A DNA stretch of 25,161 nucleotides from Methylococcaceae bacterium (GCA_021647585.1 JAKIUK010000058.1:1-25161); one strand, 5' to 3'. Shown: positions 8,819-16,995, counted from the first letter of the stretch. Program-made: numbers and translations. The notes: generated from the letters alone by a model not told the origin.

Positions 8819-9697
8819 TTAAGCTCTTGCCTGCGCCATAACTTCTTCAGCAAAGTCTAACTCTTCTTTCTCAATCCCTTCACCCACCTCAAATCGAGTA
8901 AAACGAACTGTAGAATTATCTTTTGATTTTGCCAGCTGCGCAACAGTCATTTTATCATCTTTAATAAACGCCTGTCCCTCAAGGGTGATTTCAGACAAGA
9001 ATTTTTTTATTCTGCCTGCAATCATTTTTTCTACGATCTCTGGTTTTTTACCACTATCTAGAGCCTGAGCAGTAAAGATATCTTTTTCTTTCTGGATAAT
9101 ATCTTCATCTACTTGATCTGCTGATACATAAGCAGGATTAATTGCTGCAATATGCATTGCAATATCTTTACCTAACTCACTGTCATTTTTGGCTAATTCT
9201 ACAATAACAGCAATTCTACCACCATGAAGATAACAAGCTATACCACCATCAACATCAACATATTTTTCAAAACGTCTAACCGAAATGTTTTCACCCACTT
9301 TTGCTATTAAAGCACGTCGTCTGGTTTCAACAGATTCACCATTTGCTAACTTCATCTCCGATAACTGTTCATTATTTTCAATCTTACTGGTTAATAAAGC
9401 ATCGGTTACATCTTCAACAAAACCTTTAAACTCATCACCTTTGACAACAAAATCAGTTTCACTATTAATTTCGACCATTACTACTGTTTTACCATCATCA
9501 CTGGCTTTTATGCCAATCATACCTTCGGCAGCAACACGACCAGACTTTTTATCTGCTTTAGCAAGTCCCGATTTACGCATATTCTCAATGGCCAAATCCA
9601 TATCACCATTTGCTTCAACCAGATTTTTTTTGCATTCCATCATCCCGGAACCTGTTCTTTCGCGAAGTTCCTTAACCATTGCAGCGGTAATACTCAT
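8819..9697 (-). CDS. tsf: Translation elongation factor Ts
   Basis: EF-Ts is the nucleotide exchange factor that releases GDP from EF-Tu. The 292-residue length is normal for the gammaproteobacterial long form. The N-terminal UBA-like helix bundle begins MSITAAMVKELRERTGSGMMECKK, including the conserved RTGAG-type loop. NSETDFV, the residues that contact EF-Tu, is present. The core domain IAVIVELAKNDSELGKDIAMHIAA follows. The start has a GAGGA Shine-Dalgarno sequence about 11 bases upstream. It is separated from rpsB by 113 bases that contain an attenuator-like hairpin. Confidence 0.98.
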   Translation of the reverse strand: MSITAAMVKELRERTGSGMMECKKNLVEANGDMDLAIENMRKSGLAKADKKSGRVAAEGMIGIKASDDGKTVVMVEINSETDFVVKGDEFKGFVEDVTDALLTSKIENNEQLSEMKLANGESVETRRRALIAKVGENISVRRFEKYVDVDGGIACYLHGGRIAVIVELAKNDSELGKDIAMHIAAINPAYVSADQVDEDIIQKEKDIFTAQALDSGKKPEIVEKMIAGRIKKFLSEITLEGQAFIKDDKMTVAQLAKSKDNSTVRFTRFEVGEGIEKEELDFAEEVMAQARA

Positions 9698-9723
9698 AAT
9701 TTCTTAATCCTCAAATTCTTAAC

Positions 9724-9764
9724 TAAAAAAACGCCCCCAATTAAAAAATATTAAAGGAGGCGTT
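9724..9764 (-). terminator. Terminator/attenuator-like hairpin between rpsB and tsf
   Basis: On the - strand, AACGCCTCC pairs with GGGGGCGTT (nine pairs, one G-U) around a 17-base AT-rich loop and runs into a T-tract. This has the form of an intrinsic terminator lying between two genes normally co-transcribed. It probably lets only part of the transcription continue from rpsB into tsf. A short second stem, GGCTG/CAGCC, lies just before it at 9770-9787. Confidence 0.7.
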
Positions 9765-9810
9765 TAAATGGCTGTAAAAAACCAGCCAATATCAATGATA
9801 TAAAATTGGC

Positions 9811-10557
9811 TTAACTTTTTTCAGTTACAACCTCTTCAACAAAATCATCTGATTTTGCTGATGCCTGCAAGCCAGCAGTCTTTGCTTCTAAAACAGCTGC
9901 TGAAGCACTTTGACAATATAATTTAACTGCGCGAATTGAATCATCATTACCAGGAATCACGTAATCAATATCAGCAGGTGAATTATTTGAGTCAACAATG
10001 CCAACAACAGGAATTCCTAATTTTTTTGCTTCACTAATAGCATTCTTTTCATAGCCTACATCCAATACAAAAAGAACATCAGGCACACCGCGCATATCTT
10101 TAATACCACCTAGGCTACGCTCAAGTTTTTCCAGTTCGCGCTCCATGCCCAAGGCCTCTTTCTTGCTGAATTTTTGATGCATAGAACCATCAGTTTTCAT
10201 TGCTTCCAGTTCTTTTAGACGATTAATTGATTTTTTAATCGTTTTAAAGTTAGTTAACATACCACCTAACCAGCGGTGGTTAACATAAGGCATTCCACAT
10301 CGTTTCGCTTCTTCAGCGACTGTTTTACGTGCTGATTTTTTAGTACCCACAAACAAAATATTACCTTTATTAGCTGTCATCTGACCCAGATAATTCATCG
10401 CATCGTTAAACAACGGAAGTGTTTGTTCCAGATCGATAATATATATTTTGTTACGCGCACCGAAAAGATAGGGAGCCATCTTTGGGTTCCAATAACGTGT
10501 TTGGTGTCCAAAATGAACACCCGCTTCTAACATTTGACGCATTGACACTGCTGCCAT
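9811..10557 (-). CDS. rpsB: 30S ribosomal protein S2
   Basis: S2 is a late-binding protein of the small ribosomal subunit. The 248-residue length fits. Conserved blocks are SMRQMLEAGVHFGHQTRYWNPKMAPYLFGARNKIYIIDLEQT, FVGTKKSA, YVNHRWLGGMLTNFKTI and PVVGIVDSNNSPADIDYVIPGNDDS. A strong Shine-Dalgarno sequence, TAAGGAGA, precedes the ATG. The gene is divergent from map and has a structured leader of about 140 bases, consistent with S2 autoregulation. Confidence 0.99.
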   Translation of the reverse strand: MAAVSMRQMLEAGVHFGHQTRYWNPKMAPYLFGARNKIYIIDLEQTLPLFNDAMNYLGQMTANKGNILFVGTKKSARKTVAEEAKRCGMPYVNHRWLGGMLTNFKTIKKSINRLKELEAMKTDGSMHQKFSKKEALGMERELEKLERSLGGIKDMRGVPDVLFVLDVGYEKNAISEAKKLGIPVVGIVDSNNSPADIDYVIPGNDDSIRAVKLYCQSASAAVLEAKTAGLQASAKSDDFVEEVVTEKS

Positions 10558-10577
10558 TATTTTCTCCTTAAGTCTTT

Positions 10578-10628
10578 GGCCGGATTACCGACCATGGGTT
10601 GTGCCTCCACCTATCCCGACTGACAACC
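10578..10628 (-). promoter_or_regulatory. Structured 5' leader of rpsB (candidate S2 autoregulatory site)
   Basis: Two hairpins stand just before the rpsB ribosome binding site. The proximal one, 10578-10593, pairs GGTCGG with CCGGCC around TAAT. The distal one, 10597-10628, pairs GGTTGT with ACAACC and presents a GGTGGAGG-containing loop. S2 binding to its own leader is known in E. coli and relatives. The match here is inferred from position and structure, not from alignment. Confidence 0.6.
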
Positions 10629-10703
10629 AATTAATAAATAATTAACCAGCACCCTACCAGCCGTGTCGACAGATGTGAGTATTAATGTAAAAATGAACTT
10701 GCC

Positions 10704-10732
10704 TTTATACCACAAATGTCTATTTACAACAA
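10704..10732 (-). promoter_or_regulatory. Sigma-70-like promoter of rpsB
   Basis: On the - strand, a TTGTTG -35 box lies exactly 17 bases before a TATAAA -10 box. Transcription would start near 10697 and give a leader of about 140 bases carrying the two hairpins. The region between rpsB and map (10558-10919) otherwise shows only AT-rich DNA that should also hold a map promoter. A candidate TATAAA at 10845-10850 has no convincing -35 box. Confidence 0.6.
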
Positions 10733-10919
10733 TAAAAACTCTATTAATCTCCTATTCTTAACTGTCTTTTAAAATCCAGGTTATAGACTTTAATTCTGTT
10801 CTTTACTACATTATATCCAGACTTTTTAAAGGGTATTTCTATCATATAAATTCATTTCTATTGTTCACCCACCCTGATAGAATTATTTGCTACACAATGC
10901 AAGTTTCACAAACTATTCT

Positions 10920-11684
10920 ATGAGCATCACCATAAAAAACGAATCAGAAATATCTAAAATGCGGATTGCAGGTAAACTTGCTGCTGACGTTTTAGAAATG
11001 ATTGAACCCTTTGTTGTCCCAGGAGTTACAACTAACGAACTTGACCAACTTTGTCATGACTTTATAGTCAATGAGCAACAAGCCATCCCTGCCCCCCTTA
11101 ATTATCGCGGATTCCCCAAGTCAATATGCACATCGGTAAATCACACGATTTGCCACGGCATCCCCAATGAAAAAAGATTAAAAAAGGGAGATATCGTAAA
11201 CATTGACATCACTGTCATTAAAGACGAATATCATGGAGATACCAGTAAAATGTTCGGCGTAGGACAAATCAGTCCCTATGCAAAGCGTTTGATCGATATT
11301 ACTCAAGAATCATTATTTCTTGGGATTGAACAAGTTAAACCGGGTGCTACTTTTGGTGACATAGGTCATGTCATTCAAAAATTAGCAGAATCCAACCGCT
11401 ATTCCGTAGTGCGTGAATTTTGCGGTCACGGAATTGGCAAAAAATTTCACGAAGACCCACACGTCATGCACTTTGGAAAAGCTGGCGAAGGTGAAACCAT
11501 AGAAGCAGGTATGATTTTCACTATAGAACCCATGCTAAATATTGGTAAACGCCAGATGAAAGTTCTAAAAGATGGCTGGACAGCTGTTACCAAAGATCGC
11601 AGCCTGTCAGCGCAATGGGAACATACCATTCTGGTCACAGATGATGGACATGAAGTATTAACACTGCGCCAGGAAGAGATGTGA
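10920..11684 (+). CDS. map: Methionine aminopeptidase, type I
   Basis: MAP removes the initiator methionine from new proteins. I take the ATG at 10920, giving 254 residues beginning MSITIKNESEISKMRIAGKLAA, like E. coli Map; a TTG at 10887 would add 11 unrelated residues. No clear Shine-Dalgarno sequence precedes the ATG. All five metal ligands are visible: the two Asp in NIDITVIKDEYHGDTSKMF, His in CGHGIGKKFHED, Glu in FTIEPML and Glu in QWEHTI. The C-terminus is short, ending soon after the VLTLR motif. The stop overlaps the glnD start by 4 bases (GTGA), so the two are translated together. Map is divergent from rpsB, a common arrangement. Confidence 0.97.
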   Translation: MSITIKNESEISKMRIAGKLAADVLEMIEPFVVPGVTTNELDQLCHDFIVNEQQAIPAPLNYRGFPKSICTSVNHTICHGIPNEKRLKKGDIVNIDITVIKDEYHGDTSKMFGVGQISPYAKRLIDITQESLFLGIEQVKPGATFGDIGHVIQKLAESNRYSVVREFCGHGIGKKFHEDPHVMHFGKAGEGETIEAGMIFTIEPMLNIGKRQMKVLKDGWTAVTKDRSLSAQWEHTILVTDDGHEVLTLRQEEM

Positions 11685-14335
11685 GCAAGCAACCTACGTC
11701 AATTAATAGTGAAATCTTTCAAAACAAAAACAATATTGCTGCGCTTAAGCAGATCATCCAGCAAAAAGAAAATGAATTAAGCCAAAAATTCGACCCACAA
11801 AAAAACGTCCTCCTGCTACTATTAGAAAAATCCAGCTTTATCGACGATATTTTGAGCCATAGCTGGCATTACTTCCTTAAACAACACGCACCTCTCATAA
11901 CTTTATGCGCCACAGGAGGCTATGGCCGCAACGAACTTTTCCCAAGTTCAGACATAGACATCCTTATCTTGCTAAAAACACCTGAAACCAATCATTTCCA
12001 GGATGGGCTATCTGCTTTCTGTAATTTTCTTTGGGATATAGGTCTAAAACCAGGTCAATCTGTTCGTACCATTCCCGAATGCACCCAGGCAGCGCTTGAT
12101 GACCAAACGGTAATGACCAGCTTGCTCGAAATCAGGCTCATATCGGGTAATAAACTATTATTTGCAGACTTACAAACCCAGCTATCCAAATCAAAAATAT
12201 GGCCATCAAAGCAATTCTTTGCCGCCAAAATGAAAGAGCAGGAACTGCGTTATGCCAAATTCCATGATACCGCATACAATCTTGAACCTAATGTAAAGGA
12301 AGGCCCAGGAGGATTAAGAGACATGCAAAATATCGCCTGGGTATATAAATGGCATTTCAACACCCCCACTCTCAAAGAACTGATCAAATATAACTTATTT
12401 TCTGCAGACGAATACAATGAATTGATAGCATGCCGCAACATTTTATGGCGTATACGCTTTGCCTTACACACATTAACCAAGCGCAGTGAAGACAGGCTAC
12501 TGTTTGACTATCAGCGTGATCTGGCCAATCAATTTGGTTTCATTGATGAGCAGAACAACCCTGATGTAGAGCAGTTTATGCAATATTACTTTAATACGGT
12601 AATAAAACTTGAGCGCATAAATGAAATACTTTTACAGCTTTTTAACGAACAATTTATAGCTAAAGCCGAAACCAATCAACTACATCCTGCAAACAAAAAC
12701 TTTGTTTCAATTAATGGTTATATTGAAGCCAAAGAAAGTGATTTATTTAGCAATCATCCATTGGCACTACTGGAAATTTTCCCTTTATTACAACAAAACC
12801 ATTCTTTAAAAGGTGTAAGAGCAACCACCATACGACTCATCCGCAAAAACTTACACCTCATTAATGATGAGTTTCGCAATAACAAAAAAGCTAACAAACT
12901 ATTTCTAAGCATCCTTAAGTCATCACGAGGTATTACCCATCAATTACGGCGCATGAATCGTTATGGCATTCTTGCTGCCTACTTACCCTGTTTTGCAAAT
13001 ATTGTATCTCGTATGCAATATGACTTATTTCATATTTATACAGTGGATGCTCACACCCTTTTTGTCCTTAGAAACCTACGAAGACTTTCCTTAGAAAAAC
13101 ACAACGATGAACTCCCATTCTGTAACAGTGTATTTTTACGCATAGCTAAACCGGAAATTTTATATATTGCCGCCTTATTCCACGATATCGCAAAAGGCAT
13201 GGGTGGTGACCACTCAGTCTTGGGAGAGGAAATTGTTCACCAATTTTGCATTCAACATCGTTTATCCAAACATGACAACAAATTAATTTGCTGGCTGGTT
13301 CGCAATCATTTAGTCATGTCTATGACTGCTCAAAGAAAAGATATTAGTGACCCTGATGTTATTCATAAATTTGCGCTACAGGTCGGTAGCATTGAATACT
13401 TAAATCATCTTTATTTATTTACTGTTGCAGACATTAGGGCCACCAATCCAAGCTTATGGAATTCATGGAAAAATCAATTATTATTAGATCTATACACCTT
13501 TACTCACAGCGCGCTGCATAGAGGCTTACAAAACCCTATTGCCAGGTCTGAACGTTTATATGAAAACAAACAGGAGGCTAAGGAGGAACTGATTGGCCTG
13601 GGTATTTCTGAATCCACTATACAGAAAACCTGGAGTCAAATCAGCGATGATTATTTCTTACGCTATTCAGCTGATGAAGTTGCCTGGCATACCATTGCCA
13701 TTGCTTCCACAACAAAAGATGAACTACCGCTAGTCATATTACGCCCACAAAATCAACGCGGCAGTGTAGAAATATTTATTTACACCAAAAATGAAAATAA
13801 GGTTTTTTCCATAAGCTCAGATACCCTCGACAATCTTGGACTCACAATACTTGATGCACGTATTGCCACCGTTACTTTAACACCCACAGAACAATATGTA
13901 CTTAACAGCTTTCAAGTACTGGAAAAATCAGGTGAACCGATAAAAGACCTAGACCGGGAATTACATATTTGTCAAACGCTACGAAGCAACCTGCATAGCC
14001 TCAAGGTCAAGGAACAACTGAATATACTTCGACAATCAAGACAAGCAAAACACTTCCCTATTGCCAATAGAATACATTTTCACAAAGACCCTCTCAGTAG
14101 ATACACCATTATTGAATTAATTACTACTGATCATGCAGGACTCCTTGCAGCAATAGGCCAGGCATTCACTGATTTGGAAATTCAACTGCATGATGCAAAA
14201 ATCACTACCATTGGCAGCCGCGTTGAGGACATGTTTTACGTTACCGACAATCAATCACATCCCATTACAGATAAAGACAGACTGGAAAACATTAGAATAA
14301 GTTTATATTCAATTCTAGAAGACATGAAAAATTAA
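11681..14335 (+). CDS. glnD: Bifunctional uridylyltransferase/uridylyl-removing enzyme GlnD
   Basis: GlnD senses glutamine and adds or removes UMP on PII proteins (GlnB/GlnK), which then control glutamine synthetase and NtrB. The 884-residue length matches E. coli (about 890). Domains in order: a nucleotidyltransferase with GGYGR at 79-83 and catalytic D91 and D93 (SSDIDIL); the GlnD linker with EGPGGLRDMQN; an HD domain with H501 and D502 (ALFHDIAKGMGGDHS); and two C-terminal ACT domains, from about 684 and about 807, that bind glutamine. The start is GTG, overlapping the map stop, with AGGAAGAG about 3-10 bases upstream. The motif reads GGYGRNEL where many relatives have GGYGRGEL; otherwise key residues are intact. 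Confidence 0.97.
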   Translation: MSKQPTSINSEIFQNKNNIAALKQIIQQKENELSQKFDPQKNVLLLLLEKSSFIDDILSHSWHYFLKQHAPLITLCATGGYGRNELFPSSDIDILILLKTPETNHFQDGLSAFCNFLWDIGLKPGQSVRTIPECTQAALDDQTVMTSLLEIRLISGNKLLFADLQTQLSKSKIWPSKQFFAAKMKEQELRYAKFHDTAYNLEPNVKEGPGGLRDMQNIAWVYKWHFNTPTLKELIKYNLFSADEYNELIACRNILWRIRFALHTLTKRSEDRLLFDYQRDLANQFGFIDEQNNPDVEQFMQYYFNTVIKLERINEILLQLFNEQFIAKAETNQLHPANKNFVSINGYIEAKESDLFSNHPLALLEIFPLLQQNHSLKGVRATTIRLIRKNLHLINDEFRNNKKANKLFLSILKSSRGITHQLRRMNRYGILAAYLPCFANIVSRMQYDLFHIYTVDAHTLFVLRNLRRLSLEKHNDELPFCNSVFLRIAKPEILYIAALFHDIAKGMGGDHSVLGEEIVHQFCIQHRLSKHDNKLICWLVRNHLVMSMTAQRKDISDPDVIHKFALQVGSIEYLNHLYLFTVADIRATNPSLWNSWKNQLLLDLYTFTHSALHRGLQNPIARSERLYENKQEAKEELIGLGISESTIQKTWSQISDDYFLRYSADEVAWHTIAIASTTKDELPLVILRPQNQRGSVEIFIYTKNENKVFSISSDTLDNLGLTILDARIATVTLTPTEQYVLNSFQVLEKSGEPIKDLDRELHICQTLRSNLHSLKVKEQLNILRQSRQAKHFPIANRIHFHKDPLSRYTIIELITTDHAGLLAAIGQAFTDLEIQLHDAKITTIGSRVEDMFYVTDNQSHPITDKDRLENIRISLYSILEDMKN

Positions 14336-14348
14336 ATCTCATGCCTGT

Positions 14349-14402
14349 TAACCTATCGCAGGTTATTCTCGATTTTGACGTTTGTAGGTTACTTCACAAA
14401 CG
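14349..14402 (+). terminator. Two weak hairpins downstream of glnD
   Basis: TAACCT pairs with AGGTTA at 14349-14365, and CGTTTGT pairs with ACAAACG at 14379-14402. Both follow the glnD stop within 70 bases. Neither is followed by a clean T-tract, so a terminator role is only possible. Confidence 0.3.
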
Positions 14403-14404
14403 GT

Positions 14405-14628
14405 GTCATTGCGACCAACGGGAGGAATCTTGAGTCTAAGCACAACTTTAGTAACAAAATTTCTCGGCAATAGCTCCTCGGTAACTGCTCTTGCGTTACC
14501 CTACTACATTCCATCCATGGCATTATGCATTGCCCTACCTCCAGCATAAACCACACGGAGGTGGTGAATGCAGATATTGCAGGAGCAATATATCTGTCCG
14601 TGCAAGTCGTCCCGCTGGTCGAAATGAC
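14405..14628. mobile_element. 224-bp miniature inverted-repeat element, copy 1
   Basis: The ends are 18-base imperfect inverted repeats: GTCATTGCGACCAACGGG at 14405-14422, and the reverse of GTCATTTCGACCAGCGGG at 14611-14628 (16 of 18 match). The interior has no usable ORF. Bases 14461-14628 recur in the opposite direction at 24574-24762, and 14435-14465 recur in the same direction at 25028-25058. Bases 14471-14529 also match the 97-bp tandem repeat at 8.6 kb. No clear target-site duplication is visible. The structure is that of a non-autonomous element (MITE-like); the parent transposase is not in the window. Confidence 0.65.
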
Positions 14629-14645
14629 ATCCTATTTAAAGCCAG

Positions 14646-14804
14646 GTAGATTAGGCTGACGAAAGGAAGCCCAACAAAAAATCATCAACAACCAGTTTAA
14701 CGGTAAAAAACACCCACCTTTATGTTTAGCGCGTCGATATTGCATTGTTGCTTAGTGTTCGTTTTTGACATGATGCTGGGCTTCCTGGCGTCAGCTCAAC
14801 CTAC
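14646..14804. mobile_element. 159-bp inverted-repeat element downstream of glnD
   Basis: The two ends, 14646-14675 and 14775-14804, are 30-base imperfect inverted repeats sharing the core GCTGACG, two variable bases, then AGGAAGCCCA. The middle, about 99 bases, is AT-rich without an ORF. With the 224-bp element before it, this explains nearly all of the 550-base gap between glnD and the PilZ gene. The remaining 80 bases up to 14885 show nothing recognisable. Confidence 0.6.
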
Positions 14805-14885
14805 CGTGCTTTGATTGCATCCGCAGGATTATACCAAAATAGTCAACCCAGGTTTTGTGATCACATAGAGCCAGCCAACATCAAG

Positions 14886-15293
14886 TTAATGATCATTCAA
14901 ACCATTCGCAAACTTATCATTTGAGGCCATCGCTGTCTCTATATATTTAATTAGCTTATCATGCTCTTTTTTATCAATCTCCATATATCGCATACCAATC
15001 TTGCACTGATTATTAGATATGCGCCTGGAAAAAGCCACATGACATCGAGCGCTTATTTTTTCTGCCCCCCCTTCTGCAAAAGGCAACTCCAGCCAGACAA
15101 AAAGCTCAACCGGCTTGCCATCACGCACAAAACTCCCTCCAGGGGTAATAAGATTCCGGTCAAAGGTATTACATTGAACACACAAGCCTTCACTTGAAGC
15201 ATCCACTGCAAGCACTTTTATATGGGCACCATCTCTATTTTCTACAACCGCAGAAAAATGACTGGCTACACGAGGATAAAATCTTTTTTCCAT
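14886..15293 (-). CDS. PilZ domain protein (probable cyclic-di-GMP binding)
   Basis: This 135-residue protein is a single PilZ domain. The first c-di-GMP binding motif RxxxR is RFYPR at residues 4-8. The second, D/NxSxxG, is DASSEG at 31-36. A beta-rich stretch follows (VELFVWLELPF, ISARCHVAFSRRI) and ends with CKIGMRYMEIDKKEHDKLIKYIE, typical of the C-terminal helix. There is no membrane segment or effector domain, so it would act as a cytosolic adaptor that responds to c-di-GMP. The target is unknown. It follows the UbiF-like gene by 84 bases on the same strand, which does not suggest a shared function. Confidence 0.88.
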   Translation of the reverse strand: MEKRFYPRVASHFSAVVENRDGAHIKVLAVDASSEGLCVQCNTFDRNLITPGGSFVRDGKPVELFVWLELPFAEGGAEKISARCHVAFSRRISNNQCKIGMRYMEIDKKEHDKLIKYIETAMASNDKFANGLNDH

Positions 15294-15377
15294 AATTAAA
15301 GCCTACACAACTAAAACCTGTTTATTAAAACATTAGCCTAAATTATTAATTTTTCAACTGAAGTTTAAAAATACAAC

Positions 15378-16595
15378 TTACCTTAACGGCTCTCCACGTG
15401 CCAACTTCGGTAAATTTCCTTCCAACCCCATCGCCATACGCATTACTTTGTTTTTTGCCGGTAAAATACGTTCCGCCAAACCCAACCCTAAATTTCTTAA
15501 AAACTTTATGGGTAGCACGTCATTACTAAAAACTCTGTAAAAAACATCCATCACTGTCATCATTTTTAAATTTTCATTTCTACGCATTTTTTCATATCGC
15601 TTTAATACGCTGATGTCGCTAATATCTTCACCTTTTATTTTAGCTTCTACTAATACTTCACCTAACGCAGCTGCATCCAATAAACCAATGTTAACGCCCT
15701 GCCCGGCCAAAGGATTAATCATATGAGCAGCATCCCCCACTAAAACCACGCCTGGTTTGACATATTGCTGAGTGTGTTGGCGTTTTAAAGGAAAACTAGC
15801 CAACCCTAAAACTTGCTTTACTTTGCCGAGACAATCTGGAAAAGTTGCCGTTAATTCTGTGATCAAAGCTTCATTAGATAAGGTTTTCAATCGTGCTACT
15901 TCATCAGGCGAGTTATACCAGACTATGGACCCATAATTCCCCGTTAAAGGTAAAAATGCCTGGGGACCGCTAGAAACAAAATGCTGCCAGGTAATATCCT
16001 GTTGTGGGTAATCAGTTTCTATATTGATAACCAGTGCATGCTGATTATAATCCCAGCTAGTTACCCCCAACCCTACTACTTGCCTGACTCTTGAGTTACC
16101 GCCGTCAGCAGCAACCAATACTTTGGCTTGCAAAACATCGCCACCATCCAATTCCAAAGTTGTCGGACCGGGAATAGCGTAGTTTATTTTTTTTATCTTA
16201 GTTGGCGCAATGAGTTCTATATTTTTAAATTCATCTAATCTTTCCAGCAGAGCCAATTGAGTGACTCTGTTTTCAACGATAAAACCCAATTCTGGATAGT
16301 TAAGATCATCACTGTTAAACTCAGTATCTCCCGCTGTTTCCCAGACACGCATACGCCGAAAAGGACAAAATCTACGTTTTAATACTCCATTCCATGCCCC
16401 CACACTATCCAGAATATTTTTTGAAGCAATACTTAATGCAGAAACTCGAAGATCATGAGGTTGTTCAGCCGAAAACTGTTCAGGAATTGCCAATTCCACT
16501 ACAGCAACATTGAGATCACTTGCTCCCAGACTACAAGCAACAGCAGCACCTACCATTCCTCCGCCAACAATTACCACATCAAATTCTTTATTCAT
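15378..16595 (-). CDS. UbiF-like FAD-dependent ubiquinone biosynthesis hydroxylase
   Basis: This 405-residue flavoprotein belongs to the UbiH/UbiF/UbiI/VisC group that hydroxylates the ubiquinone ring. The N-terminal dinucleotide-binding fold is VVIVGGGMVGAAVA at about 8-21. The DG motif VLVAADGGNSRVRQ is near 160. The FAD-ribityl motif VVLVGDAAHMINPLAGQGVNIGLLDAAAL is near 285. Several stretches resemble E. coli UbiF more than UbiH or UbiI: GFIVENRVTQLAL, ASFPLKRQHTQQYVKPG, VLKRYEKMRRNENLKMM and LPIKFLRNLGLGLAER. UbiF adds the C6 hydroxyl using O2. I am sure of the family and less sure of ring position, so no symbol is given. The 5' side faces a 600-base region with a large hairpin. Confidence 0.88.
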   Translation of the reverse strand: MNKEFDVVIVGGGMVGAAVACSLGASDLNVAVVELAIPEQFSAEQPHDLRVSALSIASKNILDSVGAWNGVLKRRFCPFRRMRVWETAGDTEFNSDDLNYPELGFIVENRVTQLALLERLDEFKNIELIAPTKIKKINYAIPGPTTLELDGGDVLQAKVLVAADGGNSRVRQVVGLGVTSWDYNQHALVINIETDYPQQDITWQHFVSSGPQAFLPLTGNYGSIVWYNSPDEVARLKTLSNEALITELTATFPDCLGKVKQVLGLASFPLKRQHTQQYVKPGVVLVGDAAHMINPLAGQGVNIGLLDAAALGEVLVEAKIKGEDISDISVLKRYEKMRRNENLKMMTVMDVFYRVFSNDVLPIKFLRNLGLGLAERILPAKNKVMRMAMGLEGNLPKLARGEPLR

Positions 16596-16642
16596 ATCAC
16601 TTATATCTATTGAAGAAAGGGAATCAGGAGCGCGGATTTTAT

Positions 16643-16816
16643 ATTATCCTAGAAAAATCAGTTGGATCACGGTTTCTAGCACAAACTATTGATTCCACAG
16701 CACTTCAAAAAAATGCCCACCTAACCTAATGGGTGAGGCTAAGATTTTTTTCAAAGCACTGTGAAACCAATAACTTGCACTATAAATCCGCGCCCAACTG
16801 ATTATTCTAGGATTAT
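16643..16816 (-). repeat. 174-bp long inverted repeat, candidate structured RNA
   Basis: The left arm (16643-16714, 72 bases) and right arm (16744-16816, 73 bases) are reverse complements at about 53 of 72 positions. A 29-base loop between them itself pairs GCC-CACC with GGTG-A-GGC. The outermost 23 bases differ at only two positions. A 13-base piece of the right arm, GCGCGGATTTATA when reversed, has a second copy just outside the left arm at 16630-16642. The inner-arm changes all keep G-U pairing on the - strand. The hairpin lies 48-221 bases upstream of the UbiF-like start. It may be a leader, a separate RNA or an old miniature transposon. Confidence 0.65.
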
Positions 16817-16901
16817 CCAAAAGCTCCTTAAAATTTTTCCTGCATTACAAAACCACAAATCAACAGAGAATACCATTTTGGCTGTGGTTAAATAATGTAG
16901 A

Positions 16902-16951
16902 GCGGACTTCAGTCCGCAATATTGACTAAATCATGGCGGACTGAAGTCCGC
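16902..16951. repeat. Pair of inverted dispersed palindromes, copies 2 and 3
   Basis: GCGGACTTCAGTCCGC at 16902-16917 and GCGGACTGAAGTCCGC at 16936-16951 are exact reverse complements of each other, 18 bases apart. Each is also nearly self-complementary. Both share the core of the palindrome at 2003-2020. The paired head-to-head arrangement is like REP/BIME units. Confidence 0.75.
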
Positions 16952-16995
16952 CCAACAATATTTCAAATCATATTCACTTAACTTTTAATCACACC

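Noticed and set aside
9285..9707. 140-codon open frame on the + strand opposite tsf
   Set aside because: It is the antisense of a well-conserved tsf and has no recognisable domain.
10887..10919. Upstream TTG start for map
   Set aside because: The 11 extra residues do not match the family; the ATG at 10920 gives the usual N-terminus.
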